Shown in pieces: positions 1 to 52,679 of a stretch of 64,000 nt of DNA. Positions within the stretch are counted from its first letter, which is position 1. The number at the start of each line of letters is the position of its first letter. The notes under the pieces are model-generated. The model made no database searches and was not told where the DNA came from. It worked only from the letters and a program-made list of their open reading frames with translations. Source of the DNA: Parus major (Eukaryota; Chordata; Aves; Passeriformes; Paridae). The stretch lies in contig NC_031796.1 in NCBI RefSeq assembly GCF_001522545.3, positions 3,234,933 through 3,298,932 on the forward strand, written 5' to 3'. A program made the position numbers and the translations under genes.

Positions 1-2527
1 GTGTTAAAGCTTCCTGTGAGGGAAAAGTGGAATCGCTCCCCTGGGAAGAGCAGTTTGGAGCTGTGGAGGACTGAAGGTGAAAACAATGAGCTGTGAAAGA
101 GATGATCCGAGGGGGACTGGGGCAAGGTCACACTGAATTTTGGGAGCTCAAGGGCCTGTGCACCTACTCTGACAGCTGGTAGTTTTTCCCAAGTATATTG
201 ATGGAGGAAAGCTTTTTGATGAAGAAGAGGGAAAAATAAGGTTCAAAGTCACTTTCAGAGAAGACTTGAATTTTCTTCTCTGTACTGAGATAGAGATTGC
301 TTGAGCTGTGACATGGGTGTGGAATACAGGAAATGCTTGCTGTGCTGGGTATTTACAGGGCTGCTGTGGCCATAGGTAAAAATACACGTGCCTCTAGAAA
401 ATTCTGGTCTGCAAATATAGCAAAACCAGGAGTGTTTCTGAGGGTGTTAGGGATGCCCTTTTCACACAGTTGTAGTTCTTTGGCAGGTGAAATTTCTGTC
501 CTTGAGTCTAGATGTGATCCCATGTCCCTCTCAGTCTGGTGAGTCCCAGGGAGCACGGCCAGAGGAAGACAGGCTCTAAAATTACACAGCTTGATCAGGG
601 ATGGATGCAGTGTGGGGAGGGAGTCTGTGGAGAGCTCTCAGATTTTGTTCTGGAGTGATCTACTTGTGGTCTCAAAGTGAAAGGATGCGCAGCAGTTTGG
701 AAAAAGGGAGAGAAACAAAAGGTTGGGAGTAAAGAGTATAGGTCAAAGGAGCCTTTTAGCTGTTTGAAAGAAAGGCAGATATCTTGGGATTAGTGATGTG
801 GCTAATGGAAAAGTCACTGGATGAAAAAAAAAAGCATTTCAGAGTTCTTATTATTGTTATCAGCTGCCTTTCTGGAGAGAAGCTGGAAAGAGTCTGGGTT
901 GGGAGGATCAGTTTGGCAAGAGTGCAAGCTGAGCACTGTAGGCAGGGGAGAGCTGGCAGTGCAGGGTTAGCAGAGGTGATCCTCGGGTTTCTGAGCTTCT
1001 GATATGCTGGAGAAAAGTGGATTAAAGGTGAGAGCTTCTGGGAGCTGTTCTTCCCTCCTCTGTGACTGACTGAGGAAAGATCAGTGCTATCAGGGGAGGC
1101 AGGAATGGAAACATACAGCACTGCAGGAAAATCAGGAAGGAAATACCTGAAATCACCTGAGAAAGAGAAGGTATCCATGGTCTGAAGTGCATGGAAAGGT
1201 GCAGAGGGAAGAATGGTTTTTGGGCAGAGGGATCAGCTGAGAACTGGAAAGATAAGAGGGAGTGAGGGATCTTCTCATAGCTGCAGCCACAGTGATGTGG
1301 TGGACATGAAGAGAGCTGCAGAGGGAGTGATGCTCCTCCCAGGGAGCCATGTGGAAAAGAATGGCTTGTGTAAGGATGAGAAAGTCAGATATCCCTAAGG
1401 AGGAAGGTTATGGTGTAGAGGGAGAGGAAAAAGTTTGTATACACTGAAATTGTTGCAGCTCCTCTCCGTGTTTCAGTGGAAAGGAGCCTTGAAACTGAAG
1501 GTGATTTGGAAGTTGTAATTGTCAAAGGAGCTGGAATGGCACTGGAGGATGGCATTGCAGTGAGCTGATTGGGCAGCACTTGGGTTTTTCCTCACAGGAT
1601 TGTTGTGCTGTTGCTGTGCTCTGTAGCTTTAGAAGCCACACTAGAGGTTAGAGCTTCTCTTTTTGCTTTAAGTTCCGAAACCATAGAGAAACTTGAAAAG
1701 CCCCTGGTTTTGAGTGTATTTTGCAGGTTCTGAACCTGAGGGCAGTTCCATAGAAAGGCCTTGAGCTGTGCTCTGCCTGTCATGGGGATCTTTCCCTTAC
1801 CAGGCCAGCACAGGGCTTCATTTGGGAGCCTTAGACAGGGAAATGGATTTAGTGGAGGAGAAGGGGTATCCCGGACCTTCCTTCTCTTGCCTCTCTTCTA
1901 GGCTCTGCAGTGGCTCCCCAAATAAATCCTAACCTTTTTTCATTTTCCATCCAAGAGGTTATTTTTGGGTTTCTGGCAAGTTTAGTTCTTGGGGTGAAGA
2001 ACTGGGGAGCTTGTCTGTCACAGGCTCTGTCACTTGTCTGTGCCATTGTCCCTTGGACTGATGGGCTTCCCTGACAGAGACAAATGGGAACCACCACAAC
2101 TTTGAGGAGTTCTGAACAATAGCTGTAGATGATGCTAACAGAATATTGTAGGAGCATTAATGAAAGCCGTATGAGCATATGAGACTACTGCAATAAGTAA
2201 ATATATATTTATAGTGCTATTTTTGCATTTACAATGATTTTATTCAGATCAGGTATGCAATCTCAAAGAATAAATATTGTGGCTGTCTCTCTTGCTGAAA
2301 TCCAGTGGAGCTCCCACTTACTCCCAGATGTTCAGAAAATGTTTTCTTGCTGCATTTTTCTCCTTTTCATTGTTGAAGCAGAAATATTACCAGCCATATG
2401 TGTCTATGTGTACAATAATTTCCTCTTCCTACGTACATTGCACTTACTGGCATCATTAGCCAGACGGAACACAGGCTGTTCGGTCTCTTGGTTTTTTTGG
2501 TGTTGTGTAGTCTGTGCAGAGGAATAA

Positions 2528-2581
2528 CACTTCCACCCAGCAGGAAGAACCATGCCTGGTTTTCCCTGCTGGGTGGAAGTG
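2528..2581. repeat. 54-base near-perfect inverted repeat (hairpin)
   Basis: The arms pair over 25 positions around a four-base TGCC loop. The outer 17 pairs are perfect, and the inner arm has one A/C mismatch and one G/T pair. It lies in GPATCH8 intron 1. It resembles neither a Rho-independent terminator nor a typical microRNA precursor, whose stem is longer. Confidence 0.9.
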
Positions 2582-4984
2582 TGACCAGTCTGAATCTCAG
2601 CTCGGGTATTCCTGCTAATTCCAAGAAGATAGGTGTTTTTTTTCTTTCCCTCCACAAAGGATTTGAGGAGCTAAGCCAGCACATCACTGTGCTTCTGGCC
2701 CTGTTTGCTTCCAGCAGGTTGAGCTGAGTGCTGCTGGCAGGGGGATTTTATGCTTTTTAATTGGCAGAATGTCAGGGATAAGTTCTGTTCCCAAGCAGCT
2801 TAGACAGTGTTTTAGTGGACAGCTGGGCCAGCAGCGAGGAGGTTTAGAATCCATCCCTAATGAGTGTGGTCATGGCTGCAGCTTCACTTCACTTCCCAGG
2901 TGCTGCCTAAGGGAAGTGCATTTGATTTTCATGTCCTTCAGCAGGCCCAGCTGCTTGGGGCAGTGTGGCACTGGGAGCTGATGCCTGTGCTCTGTGCTGC
3001 AGAGAGATAAAGAGGGTCATTTTCTCTGACTGCCTTTACTAATTGGGAGAAGAAAAGCTTAATGTGGGGGAACAAGGATTGGAATCTCTGCAAAATCTGC
3101 TATGCTGAGCTTTCAACAGATCCAAGATCCTGGGGTGTGAGTTTGCCTTTGGCGGGAGTAGCTTCAAGCAGTCAGGAGGCAGCCTGTGCCTTTCCCATTG
3201 AGCGTTTTCTAACTGAAGAATTAATCTGAGTTTTTAGAAGATCTATTAAAATTGTTTAGAAGTCTTAATTTATGATTTGATTCAGGTTATATTTCTGGTG
3301 TGGGCCCAGCACAGGAACAATACAGCTCTTACCTCCTTGGCAGGGCATTCTGACCTCTCAGTTGAGTAAAGTAGGAACAGCAGAACTGTGACTGACTTTT
3401 TTTTTTTTTAACCTCCCTGTGTGAGTGAGGGGGGGGGGAAAGTAATGGGGAAAATGTATTCTAAAGTAGATCAAGTAGTATTGGTTCCAGTTTTAGAACA
3501 TCACAGTAGGGTCTGAACTTCAGTATGGATTTCTGGGACTCATGTGAAGTAATTTTCTATAGACCTTTCCTGTCTTGGTTGTGCCTACCCCGAGTCTGTG
3601 TTGTCACTTCTCTCCTACAGCGATGATCTCCATTGCCAAGGCCGAGTGAATGGGAAAGGAAAAACTTTATCCTCCAATCCCACAAGCCATGGCTGAGCTA
3701 CCTCAGCTTCTTCTGAGTCACCCCCTCTAAGACAAAACCCACCTCTCCAACCAGGCTCCTGCTACCTGCTGTGTTGGAACGGGGAGCTTCAGGAGTTCAT
3801 CTCATAAAAAGCATTGCTGCAGTTCTAGGGCAGCACTTCCTCACTTGACAGAAGCTTTTCTCCTACCACATGATTTTAAAGTAATTCTTGCTACTTTCTC
3901 CCTTCAGGCAGCTGTATGGGCAATTCATTTGAGATTTTGGCCATTCACAGTTTTAAAGCCCCAAGTTAATATGAGGGTGCTGGCTTTAAGTATCCACGTA
4001 TCACTTAGGTTTCCTATCCCATTGCTTGACCCAGTTCTGAGTCTAGGAGTTTGTGTTTGGCTGCAATATCTCTCCCTTGAAGACAACTGGTGATGTGGAA
4101 CGTTTTCCTTTGTAGATTGTTCTGGTAGTTTAGCCATTGAAAGGTACATTTTCCTTAATTTTTCTTCTAGATTTTCTTTATTTTCAGCTTTTAGCTGAGC
4201 TTTATGTCCTTCTATGCCAAAGCACTCATTATTACTCTGTGTCCTCTTATGTGAAGGCATATACAGCATTTCTGCTCAATTTTAGCTTCTTCTGAGAGCC
4301 TTAATGGCTCTAAATTCTGTTACTGTTCTCCTTTTGTGTTGTTACAGCTTTCTGCATCCTAAATTGACCACACTTGTGATTAGGAAACTTGCTCAGAGGA
4401 GTTTAGAGCAGACTCTTACCTGGTTTAACATACTGAGATAAACATCTATTTACTGCTTTTTTCGTATTGCTGTTCCTTTGTTGCACACTCTTGGACTGTA
4501 TTTTTTATCCTTTCTGCTACTGTGTTGCATGAGGAGGTTTTATCTGGGATTTCTCAGCCTGCTGGGTGCAGCCCTGTGCTGTGGCTGTGTTTGTACAGGG
4601 CTCTGTGAAAGCAGACGTGGTGTTAGGGAGGTGAAGCCACTTTTACACGGGTCAGGTTGCTCTGTACTAACTTGTCCTCACTGTTGCTCCCTCTTTGTTG
4701 GGCTGCCTGATCTGCAGACTGAGCTGGCAGGTGCTCTGTTTCCTCTGGTCATTGATAACAGTATTCAATGGAGTTTGAATCCTGTTAACGTGCTCCTGAG
4801 GGAGATTTTCTGTGAGATTTTGGTTTAGAAACATTTCTTTATTAAATCAAACACAGTAGTAAGAAAGAAAAGGCAGATAATATTACGGAAGCTTGGAAGT
4901 TTATAGTGGTAAATAGATTACACCCTAAATATTACATGATTAACACCCTGTCCCACCCTGTAGTGTCTGCTGTGGTCACACATG

Positions 4985-5738
4985 GAAGGGGTGGCATCCA
5001 GAGGGCCCTGGACAGGCTGGAGAGGTTGGTTGGTGTGAACCTCATGAAGTTCAGCAGGGGCAAATGCACAGTCCTGCACCTGGGTCAGGTCAGTTCCTAG
5101 CACAAATCCAGGCTGTGTGAGAACTGATTGGAAGGAGCTCTGAGAAGGACAGGGGGTATTGTTTGATGAGAAATTCAGTAACTCAGCTGTGTGTGCTGGC
5201 AGCCCAGGAACCAACTGTGGGCAGCAGGTCAGGGGGGAATTCTGCCCTGCTCAGGTGAGACCCCACCTGCAGAGATGCCTCCAGCCCTGGGGTCCCAGAA
5301 CAGGAAGGATGTGGAGCTGCTGGAGTGAGTCCAGAGGAGGCTGCAGAGATCCTCTGAGAGCCCCTCTGCTCTCAGGCTGGGAGAGCTGGGGGTGTTCATC
5401 TGGAAAAGAGGAGGCTCCAGGGAGACCTCAGAGCCCCTTCCAGGGCCTAAAGGGGTCCAGGAGAGCAGGAGAGGGACAGGACAAGGAGAAATGGCTTCCC
5501 ACTGACAAAGAGCAGGGTTAGATGGAATACTGGGAAGGAATTCCTCCCTGTGAGGATGGTGAGGCCCTGGCAAAGGTTGCCCAGAGAAACTGAGGCTGCC
5601 CCATCCCTGGAAGTGTCCAAGGTCAGGTGGAGCAGGCTGGGATAGTGGAAGGTGTCCTGTCCATCCCCTGCAGTGGATGGAACAAGATCATCTTGAAGAT
5701 TCTTCCCCACCCATCCCCTTCCATGATTCTTTGGTTGT
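4985..5738 (+). mobile_element. CR1 LINE, 5'-truncated 3' end, sense
   Basis: This is the longest CR1 remnant with recognisable coding. The frame at about 5000-5095 reads like the C-terminus of CR1 reverse transcriptase (LDRLERLVGVNLMKFSRGKC then VLHLG), and then it breaks. The remainder follows the CR1 3' region (GGTGAGACCCCACCTGCAG, the TTCCTCCCTGTGAGG segment) and ends near CATGATTCTTTGG, a decayed CR1 terminal repeat. It is inactive and lies in the intron in gene orientation. Confidence 0.85.
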
Positions 5739-8700
5739 TTGAAGGTCCTGGTTAGCCATGAAGATGTGGGTGCTAGAAGCTGCAGCAGCTTCTGCATCAA
5801 TGCATATTAAAAATGGTAAAGACAAAATTGGGTGAATGCAGCCAGTGCTGGCTTTTGGGCACAGCTTGCTGAAGGACTGCAGAGCATCCCTCGTGTGCTG
5901 GAACAGATCCACAGCTGGTGTTGGTGCGGCAGAAGGAATCTGAAAGACATGAAATTGTTCTTGTTTGGTGCCAAAGTATGCAAAGCAGAGAACTGCCTCT
6001 GGCTCCCACTCCTTGTGTGGTACAAGCTGTTTATCTCTGAACTGTAGAACACGTTTTTATTTGGACAGCTCTAAGTGGGTATTTATATGCACGTTTTCCT
6101 GGTTTAAACCTCTTGACCCGTGACTGGTCTTAAATGTGTTCTGCTGAGTGGGTTTTCAGTGTTTTTGGACTTAGCAGGAAGAGTTTTGTCAAAATTAATT
6201 TTTAGTTTGGTAAACAAAAGGTGCCATCAACTTCTCAATGTGCAATTCCAAGGTGCTTCTTTCAAACCTTGGCAATTTAAATTCATCTCTGAGTCTCAAG
6301 TGATTGCTTTTGTTGTATTGACTTGAGAGGATTTTCCTGTTAAGTACTCTCAGAATAATTGATGTGTGTGTCTGCTGAAAATGAGGTTTTGCTGCAGCTT
6401 TCACAAGATGTTGACTGTAAATATTCAGCTGTTTCTGGGGGTGTGCAGATGTGCCATGTCCCTACTTCCCACATGTATTGCAGGGGAAGGTCTGGGAAAG
6501 CGATTCCTAACGTGTGGAGGGCAGTGAGAGCGTGTTGTTTGGGAAGGCTTTTGTGTTGCTAGGAAAGAATCTGTGATTTTTTTTTTTTGTTTGTCTTTAC
6601 AGACACTACAGGGAACAACAGGAAAAAGGATGATTTTGTTTTGGGAAGCATTAACAAAGGCTTTTCAGGTGCCAATACAAAGTTGCTTTTGTATTGCTTT
6701 TTATAGCTTTGAAAACCCATCTGGCCTTTAAAATTATCCAAGAAAGTTTCCAGGATTGGATGGAGCCATCTCCTAGGTGCATATTGGTCTTAAAAATATA
6801 TTTTTTTTCTGGGTGCATAATGAATATCCAAAAAAAACCCACTGTAAGCTATGCTTTCCTGGAGTTGTTTTTGAGTTCTTTGGATGGATTTCTAAACATC
6901 AACATGGTTGTCTGCATCAATTACGTTTTGGAGCCTTTCCATGGTATAGAGTCATCAGGCCCTGCCGAGCTGCAAAGGGCAGCATGAATTACTGCTGTGA
7001 TCTGCAGTCAGCGTGCGTAGGGAGGTGTGGATCTTGCAGAGGTATTAGAAACCCGTCACATTTTGATTGTGTGTAATAAACACAATGATCAGTCATGGGG
7101 AGCTGCATTTGGGTTTAACACCTTCCTTCCCCCACTGGTCTTGGCTGAAATTCGCTGTGAGGTCAGTAGTGATATTGGTGATAGAGGCCCACAGATAAAT
7201 CAGAGCACTGGCAGACCTTGGCACTTGTTTCCTCTTTCATCCATGCCTGGAATGAGTTTTTGTCCTGCCTATCCCACATGTGCAGCTGCAGCTGCAGGTG
7301 GTGGGTGTCTCGCTCTCAGGCCACGTGCAGAGAAGTGAAACCAGCACGTCTGGAAACAGCTGCCTGAGCTGGAAAGGTTTGTCAAAAGAGAACTAAATAC
7401 AAAATCAGATGAGTGTCGATGGTGGTTTGCCAAAATTCCTTGTCTTTGGGTTGGGCAAGAGGCTGGTGCTGTATCAGGGCTTAGCTGAGCAATTCCTGAG
7501 CCTCTTGGCCACTGTGCTGGTGCTGGACAGGCAGCATTCACCCAGGTGTCCTGGATGTGGGATGTTTGCAAGAGTGCTGGGAGCCAGTTTTGGGAAAAGT
7601 GGATGGATGTGAGGGTGCCTTATCGGTGTAAAGATTTTGTCACTGCTCCATCTCCTTTAAAAAAGAAAATTTCAATTTTAACAGGATATTCACTTCTGGA
7701 ATCAGAGGGTTTTTTTCTCTGCTCTGTGGGGGTGCTGTGTGTGTGCAGGGAGGGAGGATTTGGTAAGATGGCATTTGCTCCCTTGTGCTCAGATGCTGCT
7801 CCAGTTCCCTGTGCTCAGACCTTGCATCTGTGCTGACCCGTCCCGGGAGGGCTGCAGGAAATGTCAGCTGTGCTTCCCAGCCTCGGGACCAAAACATTCC
7901 GGGATCTGCAGCTCATGTGGCCTGCCCTGGCTTTATCCACACTAGAAAATGGCCTTTTTTTTGGGGGGAGACTCATTTCTCTTTTTGGATATTCCTGTGT
8001 CTCAGCTGCTGTTCTCAGCCTAATACCTGCAGGGCTTTTGGGAGTGGGCTTGGTTAAATGCTTTCAAATGATACTGTGAATTTTGTGGCTTGACGTAATA
8101 TTTTTGGAATTTGAGATTTATTGATTGAATTGATGGATAAGTAGAACATGAAGAAGGTGGTGCTGATTTGCTTTAATGTTTTAAAATTCCATTTTCTAAG
8201 GTAAATGCAATATAAATGTGATTTTTCTGAGTCTTTTTCTGGTACTCTTCTAGGGCCAAACTGATTTTTGAATATCTGAGGAGCACACTGCGCTCTTTTC
8301 AAGTGCAGTTAAGCAGTCATGATCATGCTGTGCTCTTTTCCAGTGCATTTAAGAAATAATAACAGTGAGTATAGTAAGGCTTTTCTGCAAAATTGCTTTC
8401 TTTAGATTGTTATTGGCGTGGTCTCACGAAGCAGAATTTCTGAGTGCCTTCCTGAGCCAGTCCTGAAATCCTGAAGGGACGTAAATAGATTGTTTCTGCT
8501 GTGACGTCTCAGCAGCTGCATTCTGCCCATTACCTCCCCAGCCGGCCCTGCTTTAATGCTCCCAGGCAGAGCTGCAGGGTTTTCTGCCAGAATCTTTTTC
8601 TATTTTGCTCCATTCACAGCGTTGAAGGCGTTGTCCCTGTGGTTGGAGCAGGCAGCGTTTTCTAATCCTAGGCTCTCACTATCTGACTTGTGTTGGGCTT

Positions 8701-11700
8701 ATAACTCACCTTATCCTCTCTGTTAATAACACCAGGCTGGTGTGATGGGGCTCTGCTGGAGCAGGAGCCCAAGGACAGCTGAGTGGAGGTGTCCTAAAAG
8801 GATCCCCCATGCTCCCAGCTCCATTGTCCTGCTCCTTTGTGTCCCTCTCCTGGCTCCCTGTGAGCTCCATGTCCCCAGCTCTGGCCCAGCTGCTGGGCTG
8901 GAGGCTGCCACATTTTCTTTGTGAGTTACACATGGATAACTTAGGGCTGTTCATCAAAGAAACCACTCATTCCAGTCAGGAAAGGGCACTATATGGAATG
9001 TGTTCTGCATGCTGACATGTTAATATGCTCCGTGCTCAGGCGGATTGCACAGAGCAGTCCAGTAATTAATATCCAGGGAGGTCTAATGGGCCTAAAGGAG
9101 TTGAAGTGACTCATCCTTATTTTGTCATTGTGTTGGTGGTGCTTTAGGTGACTTAGAAATGCAGGCAGTGCCCATGACCCAGCTCTGGTTTTGGATACAC
9201 CCTTTGGGGTGTGAGAGGGGAGGAGGGAGTGTATCTTCTTCTGCTTGTCATTGTGAACGTGCTTTTAAAGGGTTCCCCCTCTGAGTGATTTCTGTGTGTC
9301 CCATGGGCTTTGTGGGTAACCCACCTTTCTGAAGAGGTGCTTCATGTAGAGGAGAGAGTGAATTCTGTGGTACTAAACTGTGATAAATGGGCTTTAATCA
9401 ACAATTCATTTCACTTGCATTGAGTGATTTATTTGCAACAGTTGTTGCCACTAAGGATTTTGGGATGAAAGTGTAATTAAATTCTGAAATTTTTTTTATG
9501 ATGCTGACTGGGTTTGGTTACACTGCCACCATGTTTGGGACCTTGTACATAAGAAAGAAGCAGCAATGCTTTTCCCTGAGCTATTAACTTGAATTGTCCC
9601 AGGAAATGCAGTAACTCCACTGGGTATGATCTGGGACAAAATGGCACAGGGCTCCAAAGTATTTACAGTCCAAAAAAGAGAACAAGAGTTGAAATCCTGC
9701 ATGGAGGCAGCTTTTTTCAGTTGATTTTTCAAATGCCATATTCAGTGTGCGAGGGCTCTAAGAAAGTTTGGCCAAGAGCTTCGAGCAAAGATCAAACAAT
9801 GGGAGAGTGGAGGAGAGAGCAGAGAACATGTGACTGTGAGTAACCAAAGTGGGTGGAGAGCCAAAGTTCAGATGATATTACACAAAAATTACAGAGCACA
9901 AACACGTTGGCTCCTGGAGATGAATGCACAAGGAAGCCAAGTGGTGTGTGTGGTGTGTAATGAGAAGTGTTTGCATGCTGGAGGCTTGTCCCTGCTTCTC
10001 ATGAAGTAGGGAAATATATTGAATTTCAGCGTGGTTGTAGGGAAGCGCCAGTGTGAGAGCAATAAATGCTGCTTAAGTGGAAGCCTCTCATCTTACTTGT
10101 TTTGCTGTTCCAGAGTGGATGGAGAAGTGTCTGTGAGAAAGGGACAGTGCTACACATCTTGTTTCACAAAGCAGAAGTGAGAGACTCTGATAAAAGCAGC
10201 TGCAGAATGGAGGGGCAGAGGATGAGGGGGAGGAGGGTGCTGCAGTCAGCCCCAAAATCCTTGTCCACAGGAGCAGGTGGAAGCTTTGCCATTAGCTTCT
10301 AGGGCTAGGAATTTACTGCATCTCTTTAACAGTCATACAGGAAAAAGGTTTGGGAATAGGTTTTGAGTAGTGCTGGGTTTAATGCAGCTGTTATTTCATT
10401 TCCTAGTATCCATGGGGTTGAATCCAAGGGATTGAATTCTTCTTTTCATATGAAGGTTCCCTCTGAAGTGGGAAGAATCCCTCAAGTCTTCAGAAATCAC
10501 AGTTCAAAAATCATACTGAAACATGGTCAGTGTTCAGGATTCACATTTGCCAGAAATGTGTTATCAACAGATCCAGCATTTAGGGTTTAATGAATTGTTG
10601 GATTTATGTGTTAAAAGTATTTTGTGTTCTTCTGATACCTTGTCTTAAATTACAGCAGAAAATATTTTATGGATCCATTCAATGCACCAGGTTGTAGGAT
10701 TGGAAAAGAGGGAAACAGATGGAATTCCCCCCAGCTTGTTCCTTAGCCAGTTCCAGAGATGAAGAAGCAAAGGGACAGACTGTGCTGCCTCCAGCTGCAA
10801 AAGGCTGGGATCACAGTGAAGGCAAGCAGCATTGTCATGGCCATAGCCAAAGAACCACTTTTTTTCTTACCTGATTAAACATCACTGGCCTGAACCCAAA
10901 TAAATCCAGCCTCACAATAACCATTGGATTGTCTGCTTGCCTTTTTCCAGAATGAGCTGCTTTATGGTGGAAAGGAATTTTCCCTTTATAGTTTATTCTA
11001 AATATTGATAAATAAAGAGCAGTCTTTGTGATGAATATTGATTTCAGCTCTGTTAGGAAAGTTTGTTGTTTTGAAGCCTTGAATTTCCAAGCCTGGAACA
11101 CCCTCCTGACCCAGGAGCAGGCTGGCAGCATTCCCATGGGCCTGTTCCCTGTGCTCCATGGCCTCTTTATGCCCAGGACTTCCAGCTGACACGCAGCACC
11201 TGCCTCTCTGGGAAGCTCCAGTTTTAGTATTGCAGCTGTTTGGACTAGGAACAAGTAGAGATCAAGTACATAATAAATCCCAAAGACTATGAATATATAA
11301 AATAACCCCCAAAATACATGGAGTAGGTAGTGGTGGGATCACTTAGACATAAAGGCTTTGCTTGCTCTCTGATTCTCTGGCTGTGGCACAGGGAATACTC
11401 AGCCTTTTGCATAGTTTCAGGGAGGAGATGTTGTTTCAAGCACTGAAAAAGTGACTTGTGAAGCCTCAGATCAGCAAGGCATGCTGCCCTCGAACTGGGA
11501 TTGACCCATGCCTCGGTAAAAACAGCTTTCCCTCCTTGGCAGGCAGCCCACCAGAGGAGCTGGCAGGAGTATTTAGATTTTCCAGGTAATTTAGTGGTGT
11601 GTGCTGAGCTACCTGCAGGCAGCGGGTGAAAGGAGGCGCAGGGACATGTCTGGGTTCATGCTGAGAGGGTTTCAGCTGTTGGTTAACTGAACATTATGTG

Positions 11701-13471
11701 GGTTTAATGTTTTAATAGATGAAGTTTAGCAATGTGTTTGTGCCAGTGTTGGCAGCATGTACTCTCCTGACTGCTCTGGTTCTCTTGTGCACAATTTTTT
11801 GGGAGGTTAGGCTGTTCCCCAACCACTGAGGCAGGTTTTTGGTGTGTTTTGGTGTGGGCTGCTGTACTCCTCACTCACAAAGTCTGAGTGTTGTTAGCTT
11901 TCCAAAGCAGCTCAACGACTGCTTGTGCATAGTAAGTTTGCCTTCAGCTTGCTCCTTGAAGGCTGTCCAAAAAAAAACAAAAACCACAAAGAGTGGGAGT
12001 GGATTTCTGTCTGCAGATTAAACCCCAAATTTGCTCTGGAGAGGCCAGGGGAAAGACAATGCCTGGGAGCAGAGCATGGCCAAGGTGAATTTACCACCAG
12101 GACCTGCAGATGATAGATGGGCTGGCTGGAAGTTGGGGCTCCAGCATCAAAGCACCTTCTCTTGGCACCAGGTTTTAGTCAAGATGTTCCCTTGTAGATT
12201 TGCATTGCTGAATAGGAACACTCCTTCCAGAGGATTTTTGGAGGCTGGTGCCTGGCTTGTAATATTCCAACTGTCAGTCTGTTACAACTGCAGTTTGCTC
12301 TTTCGTGTGCTGGCTTCTGTTAGTTCTTGCAGAAGGAAAAGTTGGTATTGGTGGAAGGAGGAGGTTGACAACATGTTTCTCTTGGCAGCAGTGCTGCATG
12401 TTCCTGCTCCAAGGGATTGTGGAGCTGGGATGCAAATAGAACCTGCCAGGGGTTTGGTGTGCACAGAGAAACCTGAGGTTCCAGTGGCACTGCCAGGCCT
12501 GAGGGGGGAGTGGGGGTGACAGCCAAGGCTTGGCATCTCCTGGAGTTCCTGTGACACTGAGCAGGGCCTGGGAATGTAGGAGAGCCCACTGAAACCACCC
12601 CCTTCAGTGGCTTTTGGTCTCATCCCAGCTGCAGGAATCTCACTTCTTTTGCTTCTGAGTGTGCAGCTGGAAAGTCCAAGTGTTTCCTTTCCAGGTCTGT
12701 GCTGGTGACAGTGGATGTGTTGCATCATGGACTTATTGAACAGCCAAATATGGTTCACCATGTTTGAAATCTCAGGAATTTATGGTTTTGGAAACCTCAA
12801 ATTATGGCAGAGCTGCAGTGGAGGTGTTTGTTTTTCCTGAAATGGCCCTTCACTGGTGTGTACCAGCACCAACACTTGTTCTGGAGACCAGAGATTGCCA
12901 TTGCCTTCCTAGCTCAGGAACCTGCATGCTCAGTATCCACCCAAAAATATGGGAAGATGCAACTTTTGCAAGGGGGCTGGTGGTCAGCTGGCAGGGGGAT
13001 TGCTTCAGCTCAGGACTAAAGGCTGTGTTGTCTGTTGGGGGATCACTTCCATGGACAGATCACTGTTCAGATTTGTGGGAAGGGCTGCTCCACACCATGG
13101 AGCAACATTGTTGGCACAGGGACAGGTTTCCCTTACCACTGTGGGATTTTGTTGGCTTAAGGTGTATGAAATCAGATGTATCCCTCAAGCAAATTCCTGG
13201 TGCAGGGAAAATCTTGTAGTGGTGGGGAACAGCCCTTCCTGCTGCTTCTTGTGGCGTATGTTTTCCATGCTGGCACTGGTACTTATGCTCAGTGTTTTCA
13301 ATGACTTTCTAAGAAAAAAAAAAATCCAGAAGTATTGTCATTGTAAATGTTTGGTATTTTGCCAACTTTAATAGTTCATGATCGTCATCAAATTGACTTT
13401 GTTTTTAGGTTTTTTTGTCCTTATAGTTGATACACTGAATTGTGCCAGTATTTAACAAGTTCATTTGTTAG

Positions 13472-51635
<38,164 letters not shown>

Positions 51636-52003
51636 AGGACAAAATGAAGGAACCTCGGAGGAAGGAGAATATTTGGCGTTTTGGGAAGGGATTGGAGTCG
51701 ATCCAGCGGGCAGGTGAGGTCTGAGCATTTCCTTTCACTCTTGAGCAGCCAAAGAAGCCGGAGGCTCGAGGGCTGGGCTCTTGGCTGTATCCCAGGGATG
51801 TCTCGCTCCAACTCCTCCGTGCACGCAGCAGCACCGCTCCGGAAGAACCATTTCACCTTTAGAACAGCGAGACTCTCGGAAAGGCTTTTTTTCCCCCTGG
51901 ATTCTTACACTTGGTCATCTTCCTTCTGCCACCTTGTATATGATAAATGAGGTTTCATCCACACTAATAGGATCTCTAAAAGTCCTTTTAATGAGGTCAT
52001 CTA

Positions 52004-52009
52004 ATTAAA
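52004..52009 (+). terminator. GPATCH8: Possible proximal polyadenylation signal ATTAAA in GPATCH8 3' UTR
   Basis: The ATTAAA variant hexamer lies about 370 bases after the stop codon. It might produce a short 3' UTR isoform. There is no clear GT-rich downstream element, so this is a weak call. Confidence 0.25.
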
Positions 52010-52679
52010 ATAGCATGATTGAATCCGGCTTGTAATTGGCGATGGAACATCGGGAGCTGTCGGCTGTGGAGGGGCTGGAGGCCTCCGTTTTCAGGCGTTG
52101 CAGGAGGTTCCTTGGCCCCTGTCACTGCACACATGGGTTTTTCTTGGTGTGAGCAGCAAAGGTGGAAGTAAGATCTTAGTGTAAAGAGGAGGAGGAGCTC
52201 TGTCTGTGTACCCGGAGCTCCCATCCTTCTCCATCCTGCATACGCGCTCTCCTGCTCCAGACCATGCCTGGATATCCCAGACTGGAGAGGGGTTCTCGGG
52301 TCAGGGGTTGGGATTCCAGTCTGGGCTTTGACCACTCTTCTCCTGAAAGGGGGAAAAAATCACTCTGAATTCCATCCTCTGTGGTGTTGGGAAAGAGGCA
52401 CTGGGATGGGAGAGAGAAGGAAAATCCTGTTAGGAATTGAAGCAATACAGAGGACGGGAGAGCGCGGCCAGGATGTAAAGCGTGTTCTTTCCTCTGTAAC
52501 ACTGATGGTTTCCTTATTAATTTATAGGATTTTTTTTTTTTTTAATGTAAAGAATTGCACTGAACTCTGTAAACAAAGATGCTGCTTTTTGTAGCTCCTA
52601 TCAAAGGTTACATTTGTAGTATATCGCAATAATATTTTTTACAGCCAGTTCTTAGTGGTACTTGTTCTGGTGGCTTCTG

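Noticed and set aside
2528..2581. microRNA precursor interpretation of the hairpin
   Set aside because: The stem is only about 25 bp with a four-base loop, shorter than typical Drosha substrates. Kept only as an inverted repeat.
3615..3850. Possible alternative exon after a CTCTCCTACAG acceptor-like sequence in intron 1
   Set aside because: No convincing donor follows, the frames are short and stop early, and no similarity to GPATCH8 is seen.
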